Shown in pieces: positions 10,671 to 20,195 of a DNA stretch of 64,000 nt. The notes below the pieces were generated by a model. That model had not been told where the DNA came from. It was given only the letters and a program-made list of their open reading frames with translations, and made no database searches. Origin of the DNA: an uncultured Opitutia bacterium (GTDB lineage: Bacteria > Verrucomicrobiota > Verrucomicrobiia > Opitutales > Opitutaceae); NCBI GenBank assembly GCA_903881475.1, contig CAIRTK010000044.1, positions 32,198 to 96,197 on the forward strand, in the 5' to 3' direction. How positions within the stretch are numbered: position 1 is the stretch's first letter; each line of letters begins with the position of its first letter. A program made the position numbers and the translations under genes.

Positions 10671-12458
10671 TCAAGGCCGCAGGCGCCGCAGCTGCGGCAG
10701 GGCGCCGACGGCCAGCGAGGCCAGGCCGGCGATGATCACGACGAAGTGGTATTTCAGCAGCTTTTCCGCGATCCAAGTGAGGCGGCCGACGTCGACGGGC
10801 TCGGTGAAGGCAAACCAACTCCCGGGATCCGCCGCCGTGGCCTCCAGCCACCACTCGCCGGCGGGGCGAAAGACACTGACGTTCTTCCAGTAATTTCCGG
10901 GGGCGGACTCGGGCTCGACCGCGACCTCGCCGGCGGCGCTCCGCACGACCAGCCGGCCGTGGTAGCCGGGACGCCCGAGATCGCCCGCGATGCGGAAACG
11001 CAGGATGGGCAGGGTGGCGGCGGGTTGGGGCGTGCTTTGCCAGTGATACGGCAGGGCGGTACCCGTCAGCGACCATGTGCTCAGCGCGATCGGCCGGATG
11101 GCCGCGGGCGCGGCGGCAGGGAGTGAGACGGGCGCGCCATTCGAAACCGGGATCGAGCGGCGCACACTGGGTGGCATGATGGACTGGATGGCGGGCGAAG
11201 CCAGGCGCAGCACCAGCGTCGGACCGTCCGGATAAGGCACGTCACCCCACGGTTTGTTGAGCAAATGGGCCGGATCGCGGGTTTGCAGGAAGTCGCGCAC
11301 ATGTCCTTCCTGCCGCTGCTGGCGGGAAATATCCGGCTCGATGTCGTAGCGCCACATCGTGTAGCTCTGCTGGATCAACCCGGCCGCGACCACCGCGAGC
11401 CAGAGCGCCCCGAACCAGCGCCGCAGCCGGCCGGGAAACTCCTGGAAGAGGAAGATCCAGCCGAGAGCGACATTGACCGCCAGCAGGTCGAGATACCGCG
11501 GCGACAGCACCGTGCCGCCGCCACCGCGCGCGTAGGCGAGGGCGAGGCATTGGAGCAGGATCCACGCAAGCAGGCCCATCAGGAGGGCGTCGTCGTTGGA
11601 GGTGACCCGGCTGCGCACCCGGCGGACCACAAACACCGCGGCGGGGGCAAACAGCACCAGGGACCAGGGAAACAGCGAGGAGCCGGGCCACGCGAGCAAT
11701 TGGAACAATTCCTCGACAAATTGATCGGGACTGTGGGCCCGCAGCACCGCATGGCCCGGCACCTCGTTTTTCATTAGCCAGCCGGTCACGCAGAACAACG
11801 CCGCGAGGAGGGCGGTGGTGACCTGCTGGGCCGACCACCGGCGCTCGCGGATGAAGCGGTGCGCCAGCACCGCCAGGATGGCCGCGCTGGATAAAAACCC
11901 CGAGGCCATGGTGAGCACGGCGAGGGCACCCGAGATCTGCCCGAAGATCCAGCGCTGGCCGAAGCGGTCACCGGACAACGTCAGCCAGACATGGCCGAGC
12001 GAGAACAGCAGCAGGAAGTAAAACTGCACCTGGAAGCCGCAGAGGGTGTTTTCCCACGAAAACGGCAGGGTGAACAGCAGCACGAGCAGGCCGGCGAACA
12101 GCCCGAGCCAGATTCCCGCCAGCCAGCGGCGCGCAAACAGCAGCAGCAGCAGCGCGCAGAGGGTATGCACTGCGGCGTTGGCCGTGGTCTCCAGGAAACA
12201 ATCCCACTGGCCGTTGGCGATGAAGAGGCCGAGGGTGTAGAGCTTGGTGGTGACGAGACGATGCTCGTTGTGCGGATGGAAGATCTCCTTGGCCCGCATC
12301 CAGCCTTCCAGCCACGGGCGCAGGACGACCTCGCTTTGGGCGTCCCACTGGTCCCACGTCGGCAAGTCGCTGCCGGCGACATCGATGAACCAGAGCTTGC
12401 CGCCGAAAATGAGCAGGCAGAAGCCCGCCAGCAGAAACCACCGCGAGCGCGTCGTCAT
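10671..12458 (-). CDS. polytopic membrane protein with C-terminal soluble domain
   Basis: Start set at MTTRSRWFLLAGF (12458) within the 635-aa ORF; multiple TM segments. Confidence 0.68.
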   Translation of the reverse strand: MTTRSRWFLLAGFCLLIFGGKLWFIDVAGSDLPTWDQWDAQSEVVLRPWLEGWMRAKEIFHPHNEHRLVTTKLYTLGLFIANGQWDCFLETTANAAVHTLCALLLLLFARRWLAGIWLGLFAGLLVLLFTLPFSWENTLCGFQVQFYFLLLFSLGHVWLTLSGDRFGQRWIFGQISGALAVLTMASGFLSSAAILAVLAHRFIRERRWSAQQVTTALLAALFCVTGWLMKNEVPGHAVLRAHSPDQFVEELFQLLAWPGSSLFPWSLVLFAPAAVFVVRRVRSRVTSNDDALLMGLLAWILLQCLALAYARGGGGTVLSPRYLDLLAVNVALGWIFLFQEFPGRLRRWFGALWLAVVAAGLIQQSYTMWRYDIEPDISRQQRQEGHVRDFLQTRDPAHLLNKPWGDVPYPDGPTLVLRLASPAIQSIMPPSVRRSIPVSNGAPVSLPAAAPAAIRPIALSTWSLTGTALPYHWQSTPQPAATLPILRFRIAGDLGRPGYHGRLVVRSAAGEVAVEPESAPGNYWKNVSVFRPAGEWWLEATAADPGSWFAFTEPVDVGRLTWIAEKLLKYHFVVIIAGLASLAVGALPQLRRLRP

Positions 12459-12629
12459 GGTTTCATACCTCGGGGAAAGCGGTGCAGGAGCCGCGCCGAA
12501 ACCGGGAGCTGCCGCCGGTCTTATGTTCGGGCGCGGACATGGCAATGCGTGTCGATTTAGGGCGGAGATGAAGATCATCCGCCGTGGCTTGGTCGGCGAA
12601 ACTTGCGATTGGCATGCGGGCGGGGCGGC

Positions 12630-15600
12630 TCAGCGCGGGGGGAACGCGAGGGAGAAATCCTCCCGCTTCAATGTCAGGTTGGGATTGTAGGCGGGGTCGC
12701 GGTCCAGCTGCCGGCCCCAGACACGGCGCATGTAGGCGGCCTCGCGCAGGAACCGCTCGAGCTTCTCCGGCGTATCCTCGGCCCCGCGGCTGGCGGATTC
12801 GTGGTGGTAAAGCTCGGCAAACGGCGTCCAGAGGTTCCGGTAGCCGGCTTGCTGCACGCGGAGGCAGAGATCAATGTCATTGAAGGCGACCGGCAGGTCG
12901 GGTTCGTTGAAGCCGCCGACAGCGGCGAAGGTCTTCGCGCGGATCACCAGGCAGGCGGCGGTGACGGCGGAGTAGTTTTGCGCGAGCCGGAGACGGTTGC
13001 GCTGGCCCTCGCTGCCGCGCGGGGCGTCCTTGAACGCGTGGCCGGCGACGCCGTCGCGGCCGGCGGGACCGGTGAGGCCTAGCACGACCCCGGCGTGCTG
13101 CACGGTGTCGCCGGGATAATAGAGCATCGCGCCGACGGCGCCGATCTCCGGGCGGAGGGCCTGCGCGACCATTTCGTTGAGCCAGTCGCCGGCGATGACC
13201 TCGAGGTCGTTGTTGAGGAAGGCGAGTACGGAACCGTTCGCCGCCGAGGCGGCAAAATTGTTGAGGGCGGAGAAATTGAACGGCGCGTCGTAGTCGAGCA
13301 CGCGCACGCCGAGGCCGCGCAGTTCGCCGAAGTAGGCCAGGGTGGCGGTCTCGTCGGAGCGGTTGTTGACGACGATGATCTCGAAGTCGGGATAAGTCGT
13401 CTTGGCAAGGATCGAGCCGACGCAGAGCCGCAGCAGGTCCATGGCGTTTCGCGTCGGAATGATGACCGAGACCTTGGGCGGGGGCGAGGGCAGCGCATAG
13501 CGGACGCGCCAGTGATGGCCCTTCACCGGGACGAGCTCCGCAGCGACCGCGGTGCGCGCCAGATGATCCGTGAGCGCCTTCCGCGCGGCGATGAAGGGGT
13601 AGTCGCTCTTCTCGTCGATCACGAGCGCCGTGGAGCCCGGAATGGCGCGCCAGTGGTAGAGCACGCGCGGAATATGGTGGACCTGGGCGGCGGTCAGCCC
13701 GGTGGTCACCCGCAGCGTAAGGTCCCAGTCCTGGCTGCCTTCATAGCCCGTGCGGAAGCCACCCACGGCCCGCACGCGGGCGGTGCGGAACACAGACAGG
13801 TGGCAGGTGTAATTCTGGCCGAGCAGCAGATCGGGGTTCCAGTCGGGCTTGAAGTAGGGATCGTAGCGGCGGCCGAGTTCGTCGATCTTGTCCTCGTCGG
13901 AATAGATGAACTCGAGCGCGGGCTGCCGGGCGGCGGCGAGCACCACATCGGCGAGGGCGCGGGGCGCGAGCTCATCGTCATGGTCGAGCAGGGCGACGAA
14001 TTCGCCCGATGCGAGGTCGAGGGCCGTGTTGGAGGAGGCGGAGATGTGGCCGTTTTCCGGGCGGAACGTGACCTTGATGCGGGCATCGCGCTGCGCGAAA
14101 TCCTCCAGCACCCGGCGGACGTGGGCGGCGGGCGAGGCGTCGTCGGCAATGCAGAGTTCCCAGTGCGGATAAAGCTGGGCGCGCACGGACTCAATGGCCT
14201 TCACGAGCCATTGCTCGGGCGGATTGTAAACCGGCATGAGCACGGAAACCAGCGGCCGGTGCTCCGGTGGCAGCGCCTCAACCTCTGCGCGCAGGATGAT
14301 CTGTTCCTCCAGCGTCGGCGTGTCGTAGCGCTTCACCCAGGTGGCGTAATCGCGGCGGAGGTGGCCGGGGATGTCCGCGCTGACCTTGGCGGTCGGCACG
14401 GCGAAGCAGTGCCAGCTTCCGTCCTCGGTCAGCGCCTCGAAGGCGATGTGCTGGGTGGTTTCGGCAGGCAGGGTACAGTCGAGCGTGAAGCCGGAATCGC
14501 GCGCGTGCGGATGATCGGGGTGCCCGGCGCCGACATCCACCCGGGCGAGACCGTAGACCGCCTTGAAGGTCCGGCCGGCGGCGCGGGCGAGCACGGCCAC
14601 GATCCGGCCGCCGGCCGGCGCGATGACCCAGCCGCGGATCTCGCCGGCGGCCGGAACGTCGTCCCAGTCCGACGGTTCGTCGATCATGTAGGCAAAGGCG
14701 GCCTCGGGCGCGGGGGGCCGCGGAGTAGCCGCGGACGCCTTGCCCTTGGACGAATCGAGGAAAAGCCGGCGCAGCGAACGCAGCGGGCTCGTCACCGTCC
14801 ATGAAAACGACTCGGTCATGCGGCGGATCTTGTCGTCGCGCTGGCGGAGTTCATCGGCGTTGAACGTGCGTGTGAGGCGCGACATCGCCGCGGCGGACTC
14901 GACGAGCTGGCTGCGGAGCAGTTCGACCTGGTTGTGCTGGCCCTGAAGCTTGGCGCGGTTGTAGCTCTCCTGCGCGGTGAGCCGCGCGTTCTCGGCCTGG
15001 AGCCGGGAAAGCTCACGGCGCGAGCCGGCAATGGTGGTTTCCATGGCGCGGAGGCGCAACGCGGCATCACCCTCCGCCAGCAGCACGTCCTCGGATGGCG
15101 GCGTGTCGGGGTCAGTAAAGAGCGGCGTGGCCGCCGCGATCACTTCACCGTAAAAATCCAACAGGCCGGCGGTGTTCGCCTTAAGGTCGAAATGGGTGCG
15201 GGAGAACTCCAGGGCGCCCGAGCTGAGCCGCTGGGCGAGGGCTTCATCACCGAACACCTGCAGGCACCTGTCGGCAATTTCCTCGGCCCGGCCGGTCTCA
15301 AGCAGCAGCGCATGGCGGCCATCCTCCATCTCGCGGGCGAGGTTGGCGCGGGGCACGATCACGGGCCGGCCGACGCAGAGAAACTCCGGGATTTTTGAGG
15401 GCAGCCGGTAGTCGTTGAAGGCGTCGGGCGCGCCGGGTTGCACCAGCGCGTCAGCCAGGGCGAGCAGCGGGCCGAGCCTGGCCTTGGGCAGGAAACCCAG
15501 GTCGATGACGTGGGCGCCGCCAAGGGCCGTGAGTTCCCGCGCGAGGTCGGGGGGATTGAGGCCGGTGCGGACCAGCCGGCAGGGCGTGCCGCGCTCATTG

Positions 15601-16292
15601 ATGAGACGCACGGCCAGGAGGAGCGTGCGGACATCAGCCAGGTTGGCGAACGTGGTGCTGCCGGTGTAAACGAGCACCTTTTCCCCGGGCTGCAGGCCGA
15701 TTTCCTCGCGCAGGGCGGGATCGGGAATCAGGGGCTGGTAGAGCGCACCGTCGATGCCCGGCAGCAGGCGCCGGGCGGGCTTGCCCGCGGGGATCAGGTC
15801 CTGCAGGCGCTCGGTGATGAAGGTGACGGCATGGGCGACGCGGAGAAAGTTCCGGTAGCGAAGGGGATGCGAGAGCCGGGGCGACAGCAGGCGGGCGAGT
15901 TCTTCGTCGGTGCGCCGCCGCAGGGTGGCGATGGGTTCGCGCGCGTAGCTTTCCATCAGGAACACCTCGTTGTCCTCAAGATGGATGAGCAGGGTGGCGG
16001 CGGGAAATTTCCGGAGGTAGGCGAGGGTGAAGGCGCGGACATTTTCGCGCGGAGTCCACGCATGGACGACATCGGCGGGCCGGCGGTCGGGGAAGACGGG
16101 CTCGTCCTGCAGCATCCGCGGGAAGGTGGCGGCGGTAAACAGGGGCTCGGGAATCACCGAGAGGGTTTCCGGGTTTTCCGGCACGGCGACCACGCACGCG
16201 TGACCCAGGAGCGTGAGCCGGTTGGCGAACGCGCCGATGTGGTTCAGGCTGTTGCTGGTGAAGTCGCCGTAGTTGACGAAGAGGATATTCAC
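12630..16292 (-). CDS. multidomain glycosyltransferase (GT4 - coiled coil - RGW module - GT2 - GT2)
   Basis: 1220 aa; NILFVNYGDF, VVHAWTPRENVR, FNDYRLPSKIPEF (GT4); SFSWTVTSPLRSLRR linker; SVLMPVYNPPEQW, ALLDHDDELAP and SVIIPTRNAMDLL, FLNNDLEV (two GT2). Confidence 0.88.
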   Translation of the reverse strand: MNILFVNYGDFTSNSLNHIGAFANRLTLLGHACVVAVPENPETLSVIPEPLFTAATFPRMLQDEPVFPDRRPADVVHAWTPRENVRAFTLAYLRKFPAATLLIHLEDNEVFLMESYAREPIATLRRRTDEELARLLSPRLSHPLRYRNFLRVAHAVTFITERLQDLIPAGKPARRLLPGIDGALYQPLIPDPALREEIGLQPGEKVLVYTGSTTFANLADVRTLLLAVRLINERGTPCRLVRTGLNPPDLARELTALGGAHVIDLGFLPKARLGPLLALADALVQPGAPDAFNDYRLPSKIPEFLCVGRPVIVPRANLAREMEDGRHALLLETGRAEEIADRCLQVFGDEALAQRLSSGALEFSRTHFDLKANTAGLLDFYGEVIAAATPLFTDPDTPPSEDVLLAEGDAALRLRAMETTIAGSRRELSRLQAENARLTAQESYNRAKLQGQHNQVELLRSQLVESAAAMSRLTRTFNADELRQRDDKIRRMTESFSWTVTSPLRSLRRLFLDSSKGKASAATPRPPAPEAAFAYMIDEPSDWDDVPAAGEIRGWVIAPAGGRIVAVLARAAGRTFKAVYGLARVDVGAGHPDHPHARDSGFTLDCTLPAETTQHIAFEALTEDGSWHCFAVPTAKVSADIPGHLRRDYATWVKRYDTPTLEEQIILRAEVEALPPEHRPLVSVLMPVYNPPEQWLVKAIESVRAQLYPHWELCIADDASPAAHVRRVLEDFAQRDARIKVTFRPENGHISASSNTALDLASGEFVALLDHDDELAPRALADVVLAAARQPALEFIYSDEDKIDELGRRYDPYFKPDWNPDLLLGQNYTCHLSVFRTARVRAVGGFRTGYEGSQDWDLTLRVTTGLTAAQVHHIPRVLYHWRAIPGSTALVIDEKSDYPFIAARKALTDHLARTAVAAELVPVKGHHWRVRYALPSPPPKVSVIIPTRNAMDLLRLCVGSILAKTTYPDFEIIVVNNRSDETATLAYFGELRGLGVRVLDYDAPFNFSALNNFAASAANGSVLAFLNNDLEVIAGDWLNEMVAQALRPEIGAVGAMLYYPGDTVQHAGVVLGLTGPAGRDGVAGHAFKDAPRGSEGQRNRLRLAQNYSAVTAACLVIRAKTFAAVGGFNEPDLPVAFNDIDLCLRVQQAGYRNLWTPFAELYHHESASRGAEDTPEKLERFLREAAYMRRVWGRQLDRDPAYNPNLTLKREDFSLAFPPR

Positions 16293-16311
16293 GCGGGTCC
16301 GGGAAGTTTAG

Positions 16312-17433
16312 TTAGAGCCGGCCGGCGAATTCGAGAACGGATTTGGCGGTGCCGGCCCAGCCGTAGGCGTGGCTGCGGTCGAGGCTGGCGGCGGCGCGCT
16401 GCGGGTAGGCGGCCGGTTCGTTTTCCAGGGCGAGCATGGCATCGGCGAGGGCGGCGGGGCTTTCCGGCGGAAAGTAGATCGCGGCAGAGCCGCCGACCTC
16501 GGGCAGACTGGCGCGTTCGCTGGCGAGCACGGGCAGACCGGCGGTCATGGCCTCGACCAGCGGAAGGCCGAAGCCCTCGTGCCAGCTGGGCGCGATCAAG
16601 GCATAACTGGAAGCGTAGAGCCCGGCCAGTTCGGGGTCGGGGACGTAGCCAAGATAGCGCACGGGGAGTCCGCGGGCCTTGAAGCCGTCGAGGCGGGCGT
16701 GCAATTCCGCGGACTTCCAGCCGGCGCCGCCGGCGAGCACGAGCGGCCGGCGGAAGCTGGAGTGCGCCAGGTAGATTTCGTACGCATCCAGGGCGGCGGC
16801 GTGGTTTTTGCGCGGCTCGAGGGAGCCGACGACCAGCCAGGGCGCGGAATCCGGCCTGGCCTGAATTGCCCTGGCTGCCGGGAAACGGCTGGCGCCCGGC
16901 GCAAGGAGATGCGGGCGCGGGTTGAGCCGGAACCACGCGGGCAGGATTTGCTCGAACTCGTCCCGGGTATGCTGGCTTACAAACATGAACCCGGCGGCGC
17001 GGGCCAGGGCCTGCAGCAGTTCCCGCTGGCAGACCAGGCGGGTTTCGTCCGTGGCAAACTCCGGGTGCATCCAGAAGGCGAGGTCGTGCACCGTATAGAC
17101 GAGCTTGGTGTGGGGCAGCTTGGGCGCGTGGAAATTGAAGGAGAAGACGACATCGGGCTTGCCGGGCAGGGGCTCGCCCGTGGCGACCTCGTGCCAGAAT
17201 TTCCGGGCGGCGGCGGGATTCAACATGCGCAGCGGCGCCGTCACCCGCGGATCATCGATCATCGTGCCACGCCGGGGATCGGCATTGATCCAGTCGCCGA
17301 AATGATGATAGAGTTCGAAGGTATGCCCGCGGGGCAGGCCCTCCGCGACCAAGGCGCGGGTGAGGGCGTCGGCGTACCAGGCGCAGCCGGCGCGCTCGGC
17401 GCAGGTTTGGGAGACGTCGAGGCCGATCTTCAT
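16312..17433 (-). CDS. glycosyltransferase family 4
   Basis: 373 aa; WLVVGSLEPRKNH, LIAPSWHEGFGLPLVEAMTAGLPVLASERASLPEVGG. Confidence 0.92.
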   Translation of the reverse strand: MKIGLDVSQTCAERAGCAWYADALTRALVAEGLPRGHTFELYHHFGDWINADPRRGTMIDDPRVTAPLRMLNPAAARKFWHEVATGEPLPGKPDVVFSFNFHAPKLPHTKLVYTVHDLAFWMHPEFATDETRLVCQRELLQALARAAGFMFVSQHTRDEFEQILPAWFRLNPRPHLLAPGASRFPAARAIQARPDSAPWLVVGSLEPRKNHAAALDAYEIYLAHSSFRRPLVLAGGAGWKSAELHARLDGFKARGLPVRYLGYVPDPELAGLYASSYALIAPSWHEGFGLPLVEAMTAGLPVLASERASLPEVGGSAAIYFPPESPAALADAMLALENEPAAYPQRAAASLDRSHAYGWAGTAKSVLEFAGRL

Positions 17434-19484
17434 GGGGCCTGCCTCCGGGCCGCAGCGGCGAGAAAGTGGGCGAGGCGGCCGGCCTCGAGCTCAAGCGAGA
17501 AGGCGGCCAGCCGGTCGTGGCCGCGGGCAATGAGGGTGTCCTTCAGGTCGGTCCGGATGGCGACCCGCCGCATGGTTTCGGCGAGTGCCTGGGGGTCGCG
17601 CGCATCGACCTGCACGCACGCGTCGCCGGCGACCTCGGGCAGGGCGGTGGAATCGGCGGCAATGATGGGCACGCCGAAGCGCATGGCCTCCAGCAGCGGC
17701 ATGCCGAAGCCCTCGCAGAGCGAGGGGAAGACCAGCGCACCGGCGCGGGTCCACAGCGCGGTGAAGGCCTCATCCCTCACATGGCCGAGAAAGATCACCC
17801 GGTCCGACAGACCGAGGCCGTCACGGAGCTCCCGCAGCAGGTCCATGCGGGCATCGGGATGGCCGGTACAGACGAGCGGCCAGGCCCGCGAGGCGGCGGC
17901 CTGGGCATAGAGCCGGTAGGCCACGAGGAGGGTTTCGTGGTTCTTGTGCGGCCAGAAATTGGCCGGATAAAAGAAAAAGGGCTCCTCGGGGGCACCGGCG
18001 GGCAGCGCGCCGCCCGTGGCGGGAAAACGCCCCTGCACGGCGTTATAGGTGTGGAAGCAGCGTGCGGGGTGGACGCCATAGTTTTCGCCGAGGCGATGCA
18101 CGACATCGTGGGAGTCGCACTGGAAAAAAGTGGCTTCCGCAGCGACGCGGGTAAACCACGCGTGCCGGTGATTCACCTCCTCGACGGGCAGTGCGGCAGG
18201 CAGGTCCCGATGGAGCAAATCGACGATGAGGCTCACGCAAGGCAGGTCCGGCCGCATGAACTGCGAGGTGCCGAACGGCGCATAAAGCACATCGAGGCCG
18301 GCCTTGCCGGCAACGTTGTCCGCGAGGGAGAGCGCACCCGCGGCGCGCCAGCCCTTGGTTTGGCGAAGGGAGACGGTGAGCTGACCATCGGCGGGTTCGA
18401 GCAGGTAGTCGCCCGGGCGGAGCACGGCGGCGAGTTCCTCGCGGAGTGCGGCGGGCGCAAACAGGGCGAAATTGAACTCCATGCCGCGTTGCCGGCCGAT
18501 TTCCGCGAGGAACGTGAGGACAAACGGCTTAACGCCACCATTCGCGCCCCCGGGCTGAAGTCGCAGAAGATCGATGCCGATCCGGATGCGTCCGGTGGCA
18601 GCGCGCCGGGCGCGCAGTTCGGCGGCCAGCGCCGCCCGATGCGAGCGGCGCAGGGCGCGGGCGCCGAAGCCGAGCTTGCGGTGAAGCGGCGTGAAATACC
18701 GGCGGGCGGCGAGCGCGGCGCGATCCCGGGCGAGCTTGAGGTTCCATTCCTGCTCAAGCGCGGCGGCGCGCGGCGCCCAGCGCGCGAGGAAACGACGGGC
18801 ATTGCGGTATTCGTGAGTGCCGCGGCCGGCCGAGCTGGAGACATGATGCCGGACGACACTGCCGGTCGCGACCAGGTTGACCAGGCCGTCATCCCGGGCG
18901 CGCAGGCACAGATCCGTGTCCTCGAATCCGTTGAAGTAACCTTCGTCGAATCCGCCCGCGCGGAGGAACCACTCGCGGCGGACGAGGCAGCAGGCCGCGG
19001 TGACGGCCGGGAATTCGACGATCCCGCCCGCAGCCTGAAGCTCCGCGAGTTCCCCGCGGTGGTGCACGGGATAGCCGCCATCGCGAAACACGACGCCCGC
19101 GTGATCGACGGCGCCGGTGGTGGCGTGCAGCTGGATGTTGCCGACGATGCCGGCCCGGGGGTGGGCCGCAAAGGCGGTGAGCAGCGGCTCCAGCCAGCCG
19201 GGCTCGAGGACAAGGTCGTTGTTCAGCAGCGCGAGGAATTCGCCGTGGGCGATCCGCGCCGCACGGTTGTTGGCGACGGCGTAGCCCAGGTTGCGGTCGT
19301 TCAGCAAAATGACGTGGGGCGGGGCGAGTTCCCGGAGGAACTCCCGGGTTTCATCGGTGGAGCCGTTGTCGACGAGGATGATTTCGTGGGTCACGGTCGC
19401 CGGTACCGTGGCGCGGAGCGAGGCGAGGCAGGCGCGGGTGAGCGCGAGCTGATTGTAGAGGGGGAGGATGAACGAGACCTGCAC
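17430..19484 (-). CDS. bifunctional GT2-GT4 glycosyltransferase
   Basis: GTG start at 19484 (VQVSFILPLYNQ); GT2: VDNGSTDETREF, LLNNDLVLEPGW; GT4: VFPSLCEGFGMPLLEAMRFGVPIIAADSTALPEVAG; 4-nt overlap with the next gene. Confidence 0.88.
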   Translation of the reverse strand: MQVSFILPLYNQLALTRACLASLRATVPATVTHEIILVDNGSTDETREFLRELAPPHVILLNDRNLGYAVANNRAARIAHGEFLALLNNDLVLEPGWLEPLLTAFAAHPRAGIVGNIQLHATTGAVDHAGVVFRDGGYPVHHRGELAELQAAGGIVEFPAVTAACCLVRREWFLRAGGFDEGYFNGFEDTDLCLRARDDGLVNLVATGSVVRHHVSSSAGRGTHEYRNARRFLARWAPRAAALEQEWNLKLARDRAALAARRYFTPLHRKLGFGARALRRSHRAALAAELRARRAATGRIRIGIDLLRLQPGGANGGVKPFVLTFLAEIGRQRGMEFNFALFAPAALREELAAVLRPGDYLLEPADGQLTVSLRQTKGWRAAGALSLADNVAGKAGLDVLYAPFGTSQFMRPDLPCVSLIVDLLHRDLPAALPVEEVNHRHAWFTRVAAEATFFQCDSHDVVHRLGENYGVHPARCFHTYNAVQGRFPATGGALPAGAPEEPFFFYPANFWPHKNHETLLVAYRLYAQAAASRAWPLVCTGHPDARMDLLRELRDGLGLSDRVIFLGHVRDEAFTALWTRAGALVFPSLCEGFGMPLLEAMRFGVPIIAADSTALPEVAGDACVQVDARDPQALAETMRRVAIRTDLKDTLIARGHDRLAAFSLELEAGRLAHFLAAAARRQAP

Positions 19485-19621
19485 TGCCCGCCAGATTGGG
19501 TGGTGCGCGGACGGATGTCTAATGACTAATGGCCAACGGCATCGAAGATTTCCGATGGGCGGCGGTCGGCACCGGCAGGTCCGGCCCGGCTTGGCGCGGC
19601 CCACCGGCGGGGAATGCCGGA

Positions 19622-20071
19622 TCAGGAGGCCAGACGACCCACCTCGTTACCGCAGGGGGCGCCGGTGAGTTTGCACTCCATGAACTGCCGGATATCCCCG
19701 ACACTCCGCAGCGCGCGCAGTTCATCATTGTCGATGGTGATCTGGAGGACGTCCTCGGTCAGCATCACGATTTCCATCATGGTCAGCGAATCAATGCCCA
19801 GATCCTCTACCAGGCGAAGGTCCGCATCGGACTCTTTCAGTCTGGGCCGGAACTTGGATTCCACGAAGCGCTCGATGACGCCAAAGATAATCACCGGAAT
19901 ATGCTCCAAGTTGCCGGTCTTCCGGAACTGGCAGGCCGCCTCGAAGGTGGAAGGCGAGCACCGCTTCAGCGCTTCCCAGAGTTGGGCTTCGTCCTCGGGT
20001 GTGAAGTCCTTGGCCAAGGTGAGGGAGGTCATCGTGTGATGGGAGGAGAGCGGTGGTATGGAGGACTCCAT
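19622..20071 (-). CDS. acyl carrier protein (orphan)
   Basis: Phosphopantetheine attachment motif DLGIDSLTMMEIVML; start ambiguous (20071 or 20032). Confidence 0.8.
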   Translation of the reverse strand: MESSIPPLSSHHTMTSLTLAKDFTPEDEAQLWEALKRCSPSTFEAACQFRKTGNLEHIPVIIFGVIERFVESKFRPRLKESDADLRLVEDLGIDSLTMMEIVMLTEDVLQITIDNDELRALRSVGDIRQFMECKLTGAPCGNEVGRLAS

Positions 20072-20195
20072 GACGTGGCGGCGGGTGCGGCAAATCCCTT
20101 CTTGATTGAAGAGAATGACAGTCACGGACCGGCAATCCGCCAGTGGGTTCGGCGGAAAATTGCCGCCGGAAGAAAGGGGATGTTCGCGGCGGGGT

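Noticed and set aside
17466-19529. 687-aa + strand ORF
   Set aside because: Antisense shadow of the GT2-GT4 gene; no domain motifs
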